Numbered from the stretch's first letter, positions 17,739 to 26,114 are shown. The stretch: DNA of 64,000 nucleotides from Pseudomonadota bacterium (GCA_020161065.1 JAIUPH010000007.1:248001-312000); one strand, 5' to 3'. The notes: generated by a model from the letters alone, not told the origin. Program-made: numbers and translations.

Positions 17739-18618
17739 AAGCCACCCCCTCGGGCTGCCGCCGCGGGCCTGCGACTGCCACACGCACGTCTTCCTCGACG
17801 AGCGGGCCTACCCCTTCGACCCCGGCCGCCACTACACGCCGCCGCCGGCCGCCATCGAGGCGCTGGCCGCGTGGCACGACGCGCAGGGCATCGCGCGCGT
17901 GGTCGTCGTGCAGCCCAGCGTCTACGGGCTGGACCACCGCGCCACGCTGCAGGCGCTGCGCGTGCTGGGCCCGGCACGGGCGCGCGGCGTCGCCGTGATC
18001 GACCCCGACGCGCCCGAGGACGAGCTCGACGCGCTGGCCCGCGCCGGCGTGCGCGGCCTGCGCGTGAACCTGATCTTCGGCGGCGATGCCGGCAACGGCG
18101 CCGCGGCGCAGGCCGACGCCGCGCTGCGCCGCACCGCTGCGCGCGCGGCGCGCCGCGGCTGGCACCTGCAGGTCTACGCCCCGCTGCCGCTGCTGGCGGC
18201 CTGCATCGAGACGCTGCGCGCGCTGCCGGTGCCGGTGGTGCTGGACCACCACGCCGGCGCGCAGGCGGCGCCGGGCGAGCGGCAGGACGGGCTGGCGGCG
18301 GTGCTGGACCTCGTGGCCGGCGGCCGCGCCTGGGTCAAGCTCTCGGCGCCGTACCGCGCGTCGGCGCTGCCGGGCCACGCCGACCTCGAAGCGCTGGCGC
18401 GGCGGTTCGTGCAGGCCCATCCCGGGCGCGTGCTGTGGGGCAGCGACTGGCCGCACCCGCGGCCCGGCGCCGCGCCGCGGGCCACCGACCTGAGCGCACC
18501 GCACGCGGTGGACGTGGCCGCCGTGCTGCGCACGCTGCAGCGCTGGCTGCCGGACCCGGCGCTGCAGCGCCGGCTGTTCACCGACAACCCGGCCGCGCTG
18601 TACGGCTTCGACGACTGA
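17731..18618 (+). CDS. Amidohydrolase_2 family, 2-pyrone-4,6-dicarboxylate hydrolase-like
   Basis: A 295-residue TIM-barrel amidohydrolase. The HxH motif CDCHTHVF, the VLDHHAG strand-5 His and the LWGSDWPHP strand-8 Asp are all present and arranged as in LigI, which hydrolyses the lactone of 2-pyrone-4,6-dicarboxylate. The gene overlaps the RraA-like gene by 8 bases. Together they suggest conversion of a pyrone or lactone dicarboxylate to oxalocitramalate-like acids and then aldol cleavage. Other amidohydrolase_2 functions (decarboxylase, other lactonases) cannot be excluded. Confidence 0.85.
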   Translation: MAESHPLGLPPRACDCHTHVFLDERAYPFDPGRHYTPPPAAIEALAAWHDAQGIARVVVVQPSVYGLDHRATLQALRVLGPARARGVAVIDPDAPEDELDALARAGVRGLRVNLIFGGDAGNGAAAQADAALRRTAARAARRGWHLQVYAPLPLLAACIETLRALPVPVVLDHHAGAQAAPGERQDGLAAVLDLVAGGRAWVKLSAPYRASALPGHADLEALARRFVQAHPGRVLWGSDWPHPRPGAAPRATDLSAPHAVDVAAVLRTLQRWLPDPALQRRLFTDNPAALYGFDD

Positions 18619-18641
18619 CCGACCGACTGACCGACGACCGA
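18613..18641 (+). repeat. 12-bp GACTGACC-type repeat in a TRAP leader
   Basis: GACTGACCGACC (18613-18624) and GACTGACCGACG (18625-18636) followed by ACCGA lie between the hydrolase stop and the AGGAGA ribosome site of the DctP gene at 18656. The style resembles the leaders at 2869 and 48537. Confidence 0.7.
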
Positions 18642-18655
18642 CAGGAGACATCGAC

Positions 18656-19645
18656 ATGCACCGTTATCTCATTCGCCTGGCCGCCGGCCTGCTGCTGGGC
18701 TGCGGCCTCGGCGCCGGCGCGCAGCCGCTGACCATCAAGCTCGGCTGGGCCACCTCCGACGGCGCCACCGACCCCGTCGCCGTCAGCGCGCGCAGCTTCA
18801 AGCAGGCGGTGGAAAAGCGCGCCGGCGGCAGCATCCAGGTGCAGCTCTACCCGAACCGCCAGCTCGGCGACGAGAAGCAGGTGGTCGAGGGCATGCGCTT
18901 CGGGACGGTGGACGCCTCGGTCGTCACCAACGCCGTCACCGCGCAGGTGGAGCCGGCCTTCGGCGTGATCGACCTGCCCTTCGTCTTCGAAAGCCAGGCC
19001 CATGCCTGGAAGGTGCTCGACGGCGCCGTCGGCGCCGACCTCGCCAGGCGCGCCGAGGCCAAGGGACTGGTGGTGCTGGCCTACACCGAAGGCGGCTTTC
19101 GCAGCATGCTCAACAACAAGCGCCCGGTGCAGCAGCCGCAGGACATGGGCGGCATCAAGATGCGCGTGATGCAGAACCCGGTCTACATCGACTTCGTCAA
19201 CTCGCTGGGCGGCGCCGCGGTGCCGATGGCCTGGGGCGAGGCGGTCACCGCGATCCAGCAGGGCACGATCGACGGCGTGGAACTGCCCGTCGCGCTGGTG
19301 GAGCCGCTGAAGATGAACGAGTTCACCAAGTACCTGTCGCTGACGCAGCACACCTTCACGGTCTACGAGGTGATGGTCAGCAAGCGGCTGTTCGACCGCC
19401 TGGCGCCGCAGCAGCGCGATCTGCTGCGCGCCGCCGCGAAAGAGGCCGCCGACGAGCAGCGCCGCTTCATGGCCACCGAGACGCCGCGCGCGCTGCAGGG
19501 GCTGGAGAAGCTGGGCATGAAGATCAACGCCATCGGCGACGTGTCGGCCTTCCGCCACAGCGTCAAGCCGGTCTACGACAAGGCGCGCGCCAGCGCGGGC
19601 ATGGGCGCGCTGCTGGACCAGATCCTCGCCACCAGCGCGAAGTGA
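18656..19645 (+). CDS. TRAP transporter solute-binding protein (DctP family), system 2
   Basis: A 329-residue DctP receptor with signal peptide MHRYLIRLAAGLLLGCG cleaved near GAGAQPL. It shows the family sequence PNRQLGDEKQVVEGMRFG, the ligand Arg region GIKMRVMQNPVYIDF and WGEAVTAIQQGTIDGVE. It is closer to the classical C4-dicarboxylate-type DctP than the system 1 receptor. An AGGAGA lies eight bases before ATG 18656. Its stop overlaps the small permease start (GTGA). Confidence 0.94.
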   Translation: MHRYLIRLAAGLLLGCGLGAGAQPLTIKLGWATSDGATDPVAVSARSFKQAVEKRAGGSIQVQLYPNRQLGDEKQVVEGMRFGTVDASVVTNAVTAQVEPAFGVIDLPFVFESQAHAWKVLDGAVGADLARRAEAKGLVVLAYTEGGFRSMLNNKRPVQQPQDMGGIKMRVMQNPVYIDFVNSLGGAAVPMAWGEAVTAIQQGTIDGVELPVALVEPLKMNEFTKYLSLTQHTFTVYEVMVSKRLFDRLAPQQRDLLRAAAKEAADEQRRFMATETPRALQGLEKLGMKINAIGDVSAFRHSVKPVYDKARASAGMGALLDQILATSAK

Positions 19646-20136
19646 AGCGCGCATTGGCGGCCGCCGCGGCGGCCGCGGTCGCTGCCGTGGCAACCGGTGC
19701 CGCCTGGCTGGTGCGCGGGCTGACCGCCGCCGCGCTGCTGGTGCTGGGCTGGCAGGTGTTCATGCGCTCGGTGCTGGCATCGCCGCCGTCGTGGAGCGAG
19801 GAGGTGGCGCTGCTCGCCTTCACCTGGGCCGTGCTGCTGGCGGTGGCCTGCGGCGTGCGCGACGGCATCCACGTGCGCATGGACCTGCTGCTCGACCGCC
19901 TGCCCGCACCGGCGCGCGTCGCGATGGAGCGCGCGCTGCTGCTGGCGACCGCCTTCGTCGGCGGCTATCTGGCCTGGGCCGGCGCCGGTTACGCCGCCGC
20001 GTCGGCCGACACCACCTCGGCCGCGACGGCCTACCCGATGCCGCTGCTGTACGCCAGCGCGGTCGCCTGCGGCGCGCTGATCCTGCTGTTCGCGCTGGAG
20101 CGCTTGCTGCTCGGCGCGCCGGCATCTCAAGCATGA
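19642..20136 (+). CDS. TRAP transporter small permease (DctQ family), system 2
   Basis: A 164-residue protein with four hydrophobic helices and the DctQ region VFMRSVLASPPSWSEEVALL followed by GVRDGIHVRMDLLLDRLP. GTG 19642 overlaps the DctP stop. It is the membrane anchor of the second TRAP importer. Confidence 0.9.
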   Translation: MKRALAAAAAAAVAAVATGAAWLVRGLTAAALLVLGWQVFMRSVLASPPSWSEEVALLAFTWAVLLAVACGVRDGIHVRMDLLLDRLPAPARVAMERALLLATAFVGGYLAWAGAGYAAASADTTSAATAYPMPLLYASAVACGALILLFALERLLLGAPASQA

Positions 20137-21404
20137 GCGCGGTTGCATTGATTTTGTCGTTAGGCTTCGCCGGCCTCGTCGCGCTGGGGCTGCCGTTCGC
20201 CTTTGCGCTGGCGCTGGCGGTCATCGCGTCGCTGTTCGCGACCGGACTGGACCCGATGCTGCTGCCGCAGACGCTGGTGGCCGGCACGCAGAGCTTCAGC
20301 CTGCTGGCGATCCCGTTCTTCATGCTCGCCGGCGAGGTGATGGCCGCGGGCGACCTGTCGCGCCGCCTCGTCAACGTGGCCGACGTCTTCGTGCGCCACC
20401 TGCCGGGCGGGCTGGGGCTGGTGACCATCCTCGCGGCGCTGGTGTTCGCCGCGGTCAGCGGCTCGGCGCCGGCGACCACCGCGGCCATCGGTACGGTGAT
20501 GATCCCGGCGATGGCCGAGCGCGGCTACTCGCGCGCCTACGCCACCGCGCTGGCCGTCAGCGCCGGCGTGCTGGCGCCGCTGATCCCGCCGTCGATCGCG
20601 TTCGTGATCTGGGGCGTGATCGCCGAGCAGTCGATCGCCAAGCTGTTCCTCTCCGGCGTCGTGCCGGGGCTGCTGATGGCCGCCGGCATGGCGCTGCTGG
20701 TGCTGTGGCACGCGCGGCGCGGCGACATCCCGCGCAGCCCGCGCGCCACGGGCGCCGAGGTGCGCCGCGCGCTGCGCGAAGGCGCGTGGGTGCTGCTGGC
20801 GCCGGTGATCGTGCTCGGCGGCATCTACGGCGGCCTGTTCACGCCCACCGAGTCGGCGGTGGTCGCCTGCCTGTATGTGCTGGCGATCGCGCTGTTCGTG
20901 CAGCGCTCGCTGCGCTGGCGCGACCTGGGGCCGGTGCTGAGCCGCGCGATGTCGACCACCGCGCTGGTGCTGGCCATCGTCGGCTTCTCGCAGGGCTTCG
21001 GCATCCTGGTCGCGCAGGAGCAGCTCGCGCCGGCGCTCACGCAATGGCTGGCCGGCCATGTGCACGACAAGGCGCTGATGCTGGCGGTGCTGAACCTGGG
21101 CTTCTTCCTGCTGGCCGCGGTGATGGACGAGGTGGCGATCATGGTCATCCTGGGGCCGATGCTGATCGCCATCGGGCGCCAGTACGGCGTCGACCCCATC
21201 CACTTCGGCAGCATGATCGTCACCAACGTCGCGATCGGCATGGCCGCGCCGCCGATCGGCTACTGCCTGTTCGTCGGCATGGCGATCGCCAAGCTCAAGC
21301 TCGGCGAGGTGGCGCGCGCCATCATGCCCTTCGTGCTGATGATGCTGGGCGTGCTGTTCCTCGTCACCTACGTGCCGGCGTTCTCGCTCGTGCTGGTGCG
21401 TTGA
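20133..21404 (+). CDS. TRAP transporter large permease (DctM family), system 2
   Basis: A 423-residue multi-helix permease with the hairpin motifs FAAVSGSAPATTAAIGTVM, SAGVLAPLIPPSIAFVIWG and the second-half IGMAAPPIGYCLFVGMAI. ATG 20133 overlaps the small permease stop. It ends the long co-directional run that begins behind the IclR gene. The next gene is convergent and only nine bases away. Confidence 0.94.
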   Translation: MSAVALILSLGFAGLVALGLPFAFALALAVIASLFATGLDPMLLPQTLVAGTQSFSLLAIPFFMLAGEVMAAGDLSRRLVNVADVFVRHLPGGLGLVTILAALVFAAVSGSAPATTAAIGTVMIPAMAERGYSRAYATALAVSAGVLAPLIPPSIAFVIWGVIAEQSIAKLFLSGVVPGLLMAAGMALLVLWHARRGDIPRSPRATGAEVRRALREGAWVLLAPVIVLGGIYGGLFTPTESAVVACLYVLAIALFVQRSLRWRDLGPVLSRAMSTTALVLAIVGFSQGFGILVAQEQLAPALTQWLAGHVHDKALMLAVLNLGFFLLAAVMDEVAIMVILGPMLIAIGRQYGVDPIHFGSMIVTNVAIGMAAPPIGYCLFVGMAIAKLKLGEVARAIMPFVLMMLGVLFLVTYVPAFSLVLVR

Positions 21405-21413
21405 ACGGCCTCG

Positions 21414-22145
21414 TCATGCCGGCGGCACGCGCAGCCCGCGCACGCCGTGGGCGGCGATCAGCGCCGCCACGCGGCCGGCCTTGGCCGCGGCGATGAAGCC
21501 GGCCACCCAGGCGGCGGCCGCCGGGCGGCCGCGCGGCACCGCGGCGGCCTGCTGGATCGCGGCGCAGCAGCCGTCGAGCAGGCGCGAGCCGGGCAGCCGC
21601 GCCTGGTCCTGCTCCAGCCGCACGCGCAAGCCGGCCAGCGCGTCGAGCTGCTGCTCGGCGAAGAGATGGAACGATCCGTCCAGCCCGTCGGCATGGACGA
21701 TCGTCGCCGCCTGCAGCGTGCGCTGCAGCGCGTGGTCGTAGGCGGTGGCGCGGGCGACCGCGATGCGGACGCCGGGCCGGTCGACCTCGGCCAGCGTGCG
21801 CAGGGATGAGCCGGCGGGCACGAGGTAGGTGGCCTCGATCTCGACGTAGGGCTCGCTGAAGGCGATCGCCGCCGCGCGCGCCGGGTCGGCGCCGATGAAG
21901 CCGAGGTCCCAGGCGCCGCGCGCCGCATCGTCGGCCAGCGCGCCGGGGCTGTCGTAGGCCACCACCTGCAGCGGCAGGCCCAGCGCCGCGGCCATCTCGC
22001 GTCCCAGGTCGGCGGCGATGCCGGCCGCGTCGCCGCCGCTGGTGGCATGCGTCACGAGCAGGAAGTTGGCGCGGTTCAGCGCCACGCGCAGCGCCCCGGT
22101 GGGCGCGATCTCGGCGCGCAGCGCCGCGGTGACGGGAGCGTTCAT
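21414..22145 (-). CDS. Periplasmic-binding-protein-like domain (PBP2) protein without signal peptide
   Basis: About 243 residues with the type 2 periplasmic binding fold: ALRVALNRANFLLVTH at strand 1, AWDLGFIGADPARAAAIAF, SEPYVEIEATYLVP, and GVRIAVARATAYDHAL. These resemble amino acid-binding receptors of ABC importers. No signal peptide is seen from ATG 22145 (MNAPVTAALRAEI), nor from the upstream in-frame start near 22196. It may therefore be a cytoplasmic sensor-like protein or have lost export. No permease is adjacent. It is convergent with the TRAP genes and divergent from the mutase operon. Confidence 0.75.
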   Translation of the reverse strand: MNAPVTAALRAEIAPTGALRVALNRANFLLVTHATSGGDAAGIAADLGREMAAALGLPLQVVAYDSPGALADDAARGAWDLGFIGADPARAAAIAFSEPYVEIEATYLVPAGSSLRTLAEVDRPGVRIAVARATAYDHALQRTLQAATIVHADGLDGSFHLFAEQQLDALAGLRVRLEQDQARLPGSRLLDGCCAAIQQAAAVPRGRPAAAAWVAGFIAAAKAGRVAALIAAHGVRGLRVPPA

Positions 22146-22205
22146 CGGCGCGACGATAGCGCCCGCCGGGCGCGGCCGGCGGCGCCCGAAGTTCACGGCT
22201 TGAAA

Positions 22206-22246
22206 CGGCGCCGCGCGGCCGCCTTGCCGCGGGCCGCGCGGCGCCG
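22206..22246. promoter_or_regulatory. Perfect 15-bp inverted repeat before the mutase operon
   Basis: CGGCGCCGCGCGGCC (22206-22220) and its exact complement (22232-22246) enclose an 11-base loop. It lies 46 bases before the first mutase gene, in the divergent intergenic region. It could be an RNA hairpin in the leader of either transcript or a terminator-like attenuator. I saw no cobalamin-riboswitch features around it. Confidence 0.6.
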
Positions 22247-22291
22247 CTAAGGTCCCCCTTCGATGCCAAGCCCCGCCGGAGCCCGCCCACG

Positions 22292-22738
22292 ATGAACGCC
22301 AACGCCGAACCTGCCGTCGACTCCCGCCCGGTGGTGCTGCTGGGCGTGCTGAAGGACATCCACAACCTGGGCGTGCTGATCCTCAAGCACGCGCTCGACC
22401 GCGGCGGCTTCCACGTCGTCAACGCCGGCGCGATGCTGTCGCAGGCCGAGCTGGTCAACGCCGCGGTGGAGACGCATGCGCGCGCGATCCTGGTGTCGTC
22501 GTCGTACGGCATGGCGGCGCTGGACGCCGAAGGCCTGCGCGGGCGCTGCCAGGAGGCCGGGCTCAACGACGTGCTGCTGTACATCGGCGGCAACCTGTCG
22601 GTGTCGCGCCAGAACCGGCAGTGGGAGGACATCGAGGCCGAGTTCAAGGCACTCGGCTTCGACCGCGTGTTCCCGCAGAACGTGATGCCGGTGCAGGTGG
22701 CGGCGATGCTGCGCCAGGACCTGGGCCTGGGGGACTGA
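22292..22738 (+). CDS. glmS: Methylaspartate (glutamate) mutase S subunit
   Basis: A 148-residue B12-binding subunit. The cobalamin motif DxHxxG is present as KDIHNLGVL (about residues 22-30), and ILVSSSYGMAALD and LYIGGNLS match the other two parts of the B12 pocket. It carries the lower-axial His that ligates cobalt. With the E subunit it forms adenosylcobalamin-dependent glutamate mutase, which interconverts L-glutamate and threo-3-methylaspartate. No RBS is obvious. The order S-MutL-E is the one known from clostridial-type clusters; homologues acting on other substrates exist. Confidence 0.9.
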   Translation: MNANAEPAVDSRPVVLLGVLKDIHNLGVLILKHALDRGGFHVVNAGAMLSQAELVNAAVETHARAILVSSSYGMAALDAEGLRGRCQEAGLNDVLLYIGGNLSVSRQNRQWEDIEAEFKALGFDRVFPQNVMPVQVAAMLRQDLGLGD

Positions 22739-22740
22739 GC

Positions 22741-24129
22741 TTGGCTGCGCTGGCCGTCCTGGTCGACTTCGGGTCGACCTACACCAAGGCGGTGGCCGTC
22801 GACCTGGAACGGCCGGCGCTGGTGGCGCGCGCGCAGCATCCGTCCACCGTCGAGCGCGACATCACCATCGGCCTGGAGCAGGTGCTGGCCGATCTGCAGC
22901 GCCAGGCCGGCGGCGACGTGCGGCTGTGCCTGGCCTCGTCGTCGGCGCGCGGCGGGCTGCGCATGGTGGCCGTGGGCCTGGTGCCCGAGCTCACCGCCGA
23001 GGCCGCGCGCCAGGCCGCGCTGGGCGCCGGCGCCAAGGTGGTGGGGGTGTTCTCGCACGAGCTGACCCGCGGCGACGTCGAGCAGATCGAAGCGCTGCGG
23101 CCCGACCTGCTGCTGCTGGCCGGCGGCACCGACGGCGGCAACCGCGAGGTCATCGTGCGCAACGCGCGCACGCTGGCGGCCGGCCGCATCGAGGCGCCGG
23201 TGATCGTGGCCGGCAACCGCGTCGCGCGCGACGAGGTGCTGGCGCTGCTGCAGCAGGGCGGCAAGACGGCGCATGCCACCGCCAACGTGCTGCCCGCGCT
23301 CGACCGCCTGGACGTGGAGCCGGCGCGCGCGGTGATCCGCGAGGTCTTCGTGCAGCGCATCGTCGACGCCAAGGGCCTGGACCGCGCGCTGGCCCGGGTC
23401 GACGGCATCGTGATGCCGACGCCGGCAGCGGTGATGCAGGCGGCGCAGCTGCTGTCGCAAGGCGCGGCCGGCGAGCCCGGCTGGGGCGACGTGATGGTGG
23501 TCGACGTCGGCGGCGCGACGACCGACGTGCACACCGTGGCCGACGCGCCGCCCGGCGAAGGCCTGGTGCCGCGCGGCCTGCCCGAGCCGCACGCCAAGCG
23601 CACGGTGGAAGGCGACCTCGGCCTGCGGGTGAGCGCGCAGTCGGTGATCGCGCTCGCCCAGGCGCGCGAGCTGCGCGGCGACCTCGCGCGCGCGCTCGCC
23701 GAGCCCGGCGCGCGCGAGCGCGGCGACTTCCTGGCCGCCCACACCGAGGTGCTGGCGGCCAGCGACGCCGAGCGCCGGCTCGACGCCGCGATGGCCGCCG
23801 CCTGCGTGGACATCGCGGTCGAGCGCCACGTGGGCCACGTGCAGGAGGCTTGGGGGCTGCACGGCCCGGTGCGCCTGCTGCACGGCAAGGACCTGCGCGG
23901 CGTGAAGGCGCTGGTCGGCGTCGGCGGCGTGTTCGCCCACGGCGCCGACCCCTGGCCCGCGCTGCAGGCGGCGCTGGCCCGCGCCGAGCTGCCGCACTCG
24001 CTGCGGCCCGCGGCGCCGCGGCTGCTGCAGGACGCGCACTACGTGTTCTATGCCATGGGGCTGCTGGCCTCGCGCGAGCCCGCCATCGCGCTGCGGCTGC
24101 TGGCGCAGTCCCTCGTCGAAAAGGAATGA
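22741..24129 (+). CDS. glmL: MutL/GlmL-type protein of glutamate mutase
   Basis: A 462-residue ASKHA-fold protein. The phosphate-1 loop LVDFGSTYTKAVAVD lies at the N terminus and a second nucleotide-binding loop MVVDVGGATTDVHTVA near residues 250-265, as in other MutL proteins. It is thought to act as a chaperone or reactivating factor that restores B12 enzymes after cofactor damage. The start is taken as TTG 22741, two bases after the S-subunit stop; no closer ATG or GTG fits the conserved N terminus. Its stop overlaps the start of the E subunit. Confidence 0.9.
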   Translation: MAALAVLVDFGSTYTKAVAVDLERPALVARAQHPSTVERDITIGLEQVLADLQRQAGGDVRLCLASSSARGGLRMVAVGLVPELTAEAARQAALGAGAKVVGVFSHELTRGDVEQIEALRPDLLLLAGGTDGGNREVIVRNARTLAAGRIEAPVIVAGNRVARDEVLALLQQGGKTAHATANVLPALDRLDVEPARAVIREVFVQRIVDAKGLDRALARVDGIVMPTPAAVMQAAQLLSQGAAGEPGWGDVMVVDVGGATTDVHTVADAPPGEGLVPRGLPEPHAKRTVEGDLGLRVSAQSVIALAQARELRGDLARALAEPGARERGDFLAAHTEVLAASDAERRLDAAMAAACVDIAVERHVGHVQEAWGLHGPVRLLHGKDLRGVKALVGVGGVFAHGADPWPALQAALARAELPHSLRPAAPRLLQDAHYVFYAMGLLASREPAIALRLLAQSLVEKE

Positions 24130-25556
24130 GCCCGATGGAACTGAGCAACCGCCGCCTCGGCGACGACGAACTGAAGCGCGAACTCGACCGCCTGCGCGGG
24201 CTGTGGCCCACCTTCCGCGAGCTCGACCTCGACGAGATGGCGCAGTACCACCGCGACGTGGTGGGCACGCGCACCTTCGCCGACGCCTACCGCCGCGCGC
24301 GCGCGCAGGGCGCGGTGCTGCTGCAGCCGCGCTTCGGCGTCGCCACCATCGAGGCGCAGGAGGAGGGCGTGCGCGTGCTGGAGACCGAAGGCGGCGCCGA
24401 CCTGCAGACCATGTCGTCCGACACCTATTCGCGGCGCGAGGAGTTCGCCGCCGCCGCCGACGCGGTGCGCCTGTCGCACGAGAAGGGGCGCTCGATGCTC
24501 AACGGCTTTCCGGCCGGCGTGCACGGCATTGCCGGCACGCGGCGGGTGACCGAGGCGACCACGCTGCCGATCTCCGGGCGCGGCGCCACCGGCTCGCCGC
24601 AGGCCTACTGCGCGATGATGCTGGCCGGCGGCGCGACCGAGTTCAACGGCTCGGCGCTGGCTTTCGTGATGAACGTCGAGGCGCGCATGACGGTGCCCGC
24701 GGCGATCCGCAACACGCAGTACCTCGACCGGCTGCTGGGCCGGCTCACCGAGCTGGGCGCGCGGCCGGCCAAGGAGTCGAGCACCATCGTCTCCGGCACC
24801 ATCGTGCCGCCGGCCATCGCGGTGGTGTGCGGCGTCGTCGAGGTGCTGCTGGCCGCCGAGCAGGGCGTCAAGTACCACTGCGTGGCCTATCCGGTGAACT
24901 CCAGCGTCATGCAGGACATCGCCGCCTGCCGCGTGATGCGCGAGTTCTGCGACCGCTACGCCCGCGAGGCCGGCCACGCCGACGTGGAGATCGCCTACGC
25001 CATCCACCAGTGGCTGGGGCCCTTCCCCGAGGACCGCTCGCGCGCGCTCGGCCGCATCGCCTTCGACTCGGTGACCGGCGTCTACGCCGGCGTCGACAAG
25101 ATCATCGTCAAGTCGTCGGAAGAAGGCCTGGGCACGCCGACCAACCAGGGCAACATCGAGGGCCTGCGCGCCACCCGGCAGGCAGTGGACCTGGCGCGCG
25201 GCCAGGCCTTCCCCGAGACCGCCGCGCTCGCAGAGGAATGCGAGCAGATCCGCAAGGAAAGCCAAGCGATCCTGGACGCCATCTTCGAGCTGGGCAAGGG
25301 CGACGTGGCGGTCGGCGTTGCCAAGGCCATCGAGCTGGGCACCTACGAGTTCCCGTACAGCGTCAACGCTTCCAACTGCGGCCGCATGCTGGCCTGCCGC
25401 GACGCCGCCGGCGCGGTGCGCTACCTCGACAGCGGCAACCTGCCGTTCGACCGCGCCACGCGCGACTGGCACCGCGCCAAGCTGGCCTCGCGCCTGAAGA
25501 CGGTGGCCGACGAGTACGAGCTGGTGATCGAGGACATCCGCGCGCTGATCCGCTGA
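24126..25556 (+). CDS. glmE: Methylaspartate (glutamate) mutase E subunit
   Basis: A 476-residue catalytic barrel subunit. Conserved stretches include LLQPRFGVATIEAQ, NGFPAGVHGIAGTRR, LPISGRGATGSPQAYC (substrate-binding Arg region), EGLGTPTNQGNIEGLRAT and EFPYSVNASNCGRML. ATG 24126 overlaps the MutL stop; ATG 24135 lies ten bases after an AAGG and may be the real start. The length agrees with the family. A methylaspartate ammonia-lyase, which normally follows in the pathway, is not in this window. The gene ends in TGATCA, shared with the convergent DUF2889 gene. Confidence 0.92.
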   Translation: MSPMELSNRRLGDDELKRELDRLRGLWPTFRELDLDEMAQYHRDVVGTRTFADAYRRARAQGAVLLQPRFGVATIEAQEEGVRVLETEGGADLQTMSSDTYSRREEFAAAADAVRLSHEKGRSMLNGFPAGVHGIAGTRRVTEATTLPISGRGATGSPQAYCAMMLAGGATEFNGSALAFVMNVEARMTVPAAIRNTQYLDRLLGRLTELGARPAKESSTIVSGTIVPPAIAVVCGVVEVLLAAEQGVKYHCVAYPVNSSVMQDIAACRVMREFCDRYAREAGHADVEIAYAIHQWLGPFPEDRSRALGRIAFDSVTGVYAGVDKIIVKSSEEGLGTPTNQGNIEGLRATRQAVDLARGQAFPETAALAEECEQIRKESQAILDAIFELGKGDVAVGVAKAIELGTYEFPYSVNASNCGRMLACRDAAGAVRYLDSGNLPFDRATRDWHRAKLASRLKTVADEYELVIEDIRALIR

Positions 25557-26114
25557 TCAATCGCCGGCGCGCGGGCGGTGCAGCTGCGGCCACAGCCGCG
25601 CCACCACCTCGCGCTCGGCCGCATAGGCGTAGCAGCTTCCCACCTTGCGCTGGCGCTCGGCGTCGCTGCCGGATTGGTTGAGTGCCGCCAGGCGCTCGGG
25701 CGCCAGCGCCTGGTGCACCGTGGTCGCCATCGGGCCCAGCAGCTCGACGATGTGCGTGCAGGCCTCGTCGCGCGCCAGCAGCTCGCGCACGCGGCGGTTC
25801 CAGCCGGCGCCCAGCGTCTGGCCGCGCAGCCGGTCCAGCACCGCGGCGGCGCCGGGGCAGAGGTCGAACGGCGTCGTCGCCATCTGCGCGCGCACGGCCT
25901 GCACGACGAGCGCACGGTCGACCAGCATCGTGACCGTGATGTCGTGCAGCGGCTGGCCCGGCGGTACGTCGGCTGCCGCGAGCTGGCGGCGGAACGGATG
26001 GCCCTTGGTGTCGAGCAGCCTGCCCTCGACCTCGATCAGCCCGTCGCCGCGCCGCCAGGCCCGCAGCTCGATGCGGCGCTGGTGCAGTTCCTCGCGTGGC
26101 ATGGCGTCGTTCAA
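25557..26114 (-). CDS. DUF2889 family protein
   Basis: About 185 residues. The pattern RIELRAWRRGDGLIEVEGRL-type start, LLDTKGHPF, the HDITVTMLVD segment and the C-x-H-containing ARDEACTHIVELLGPMATT region resemble the conserved DUF2889 family found in Burkholderiales acyl-CoA gene clusters. Its function is unknown. I chose TTG 26114 because AGGAG lies six to seven bases upstream; ATG 26102 and GTG 26159 are alternatives. It is the last gene of the minus-strand unit that starts at 30787 and stops head-on against glmE with no space. Confidence 0.72.
   Translation of the reverse strand: MNDAMPREELHQRRIELRAWRRGDGLIEVEGRLLDTKGHPFRRQLAAADVPPGQPLHDITVTMLVDRALVVQAVRAQMATTPFDLCPGAAAVLDRLRGQTLGAGWNRRVRELLARDEACTHIVELLGPMATTVHQALAPERLAALNQSGSDAERQRKVGSCYAYAAEREVVARLWPQLHRPRAGD

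Noticed and set aside
22146-22291. Cobalamin riboswitch before the mutase operon
   Set aside because: I looked because the enzyme needs B12, but there is no B12-box-like sequence and the gap is too short for the full aptamer; only the simple hairpin is present.
21364-24039. 891-codon open frame on the minus strand across the mutase genes
   Set aside because: It is a shadow of the GC-rich plus-strand genes glmS and glmL; its composition is Arg/Gly/Ala-rich without domains, and the real genes have clear motifs. Only its last part coincides with the real PBP-like gene in another frame.
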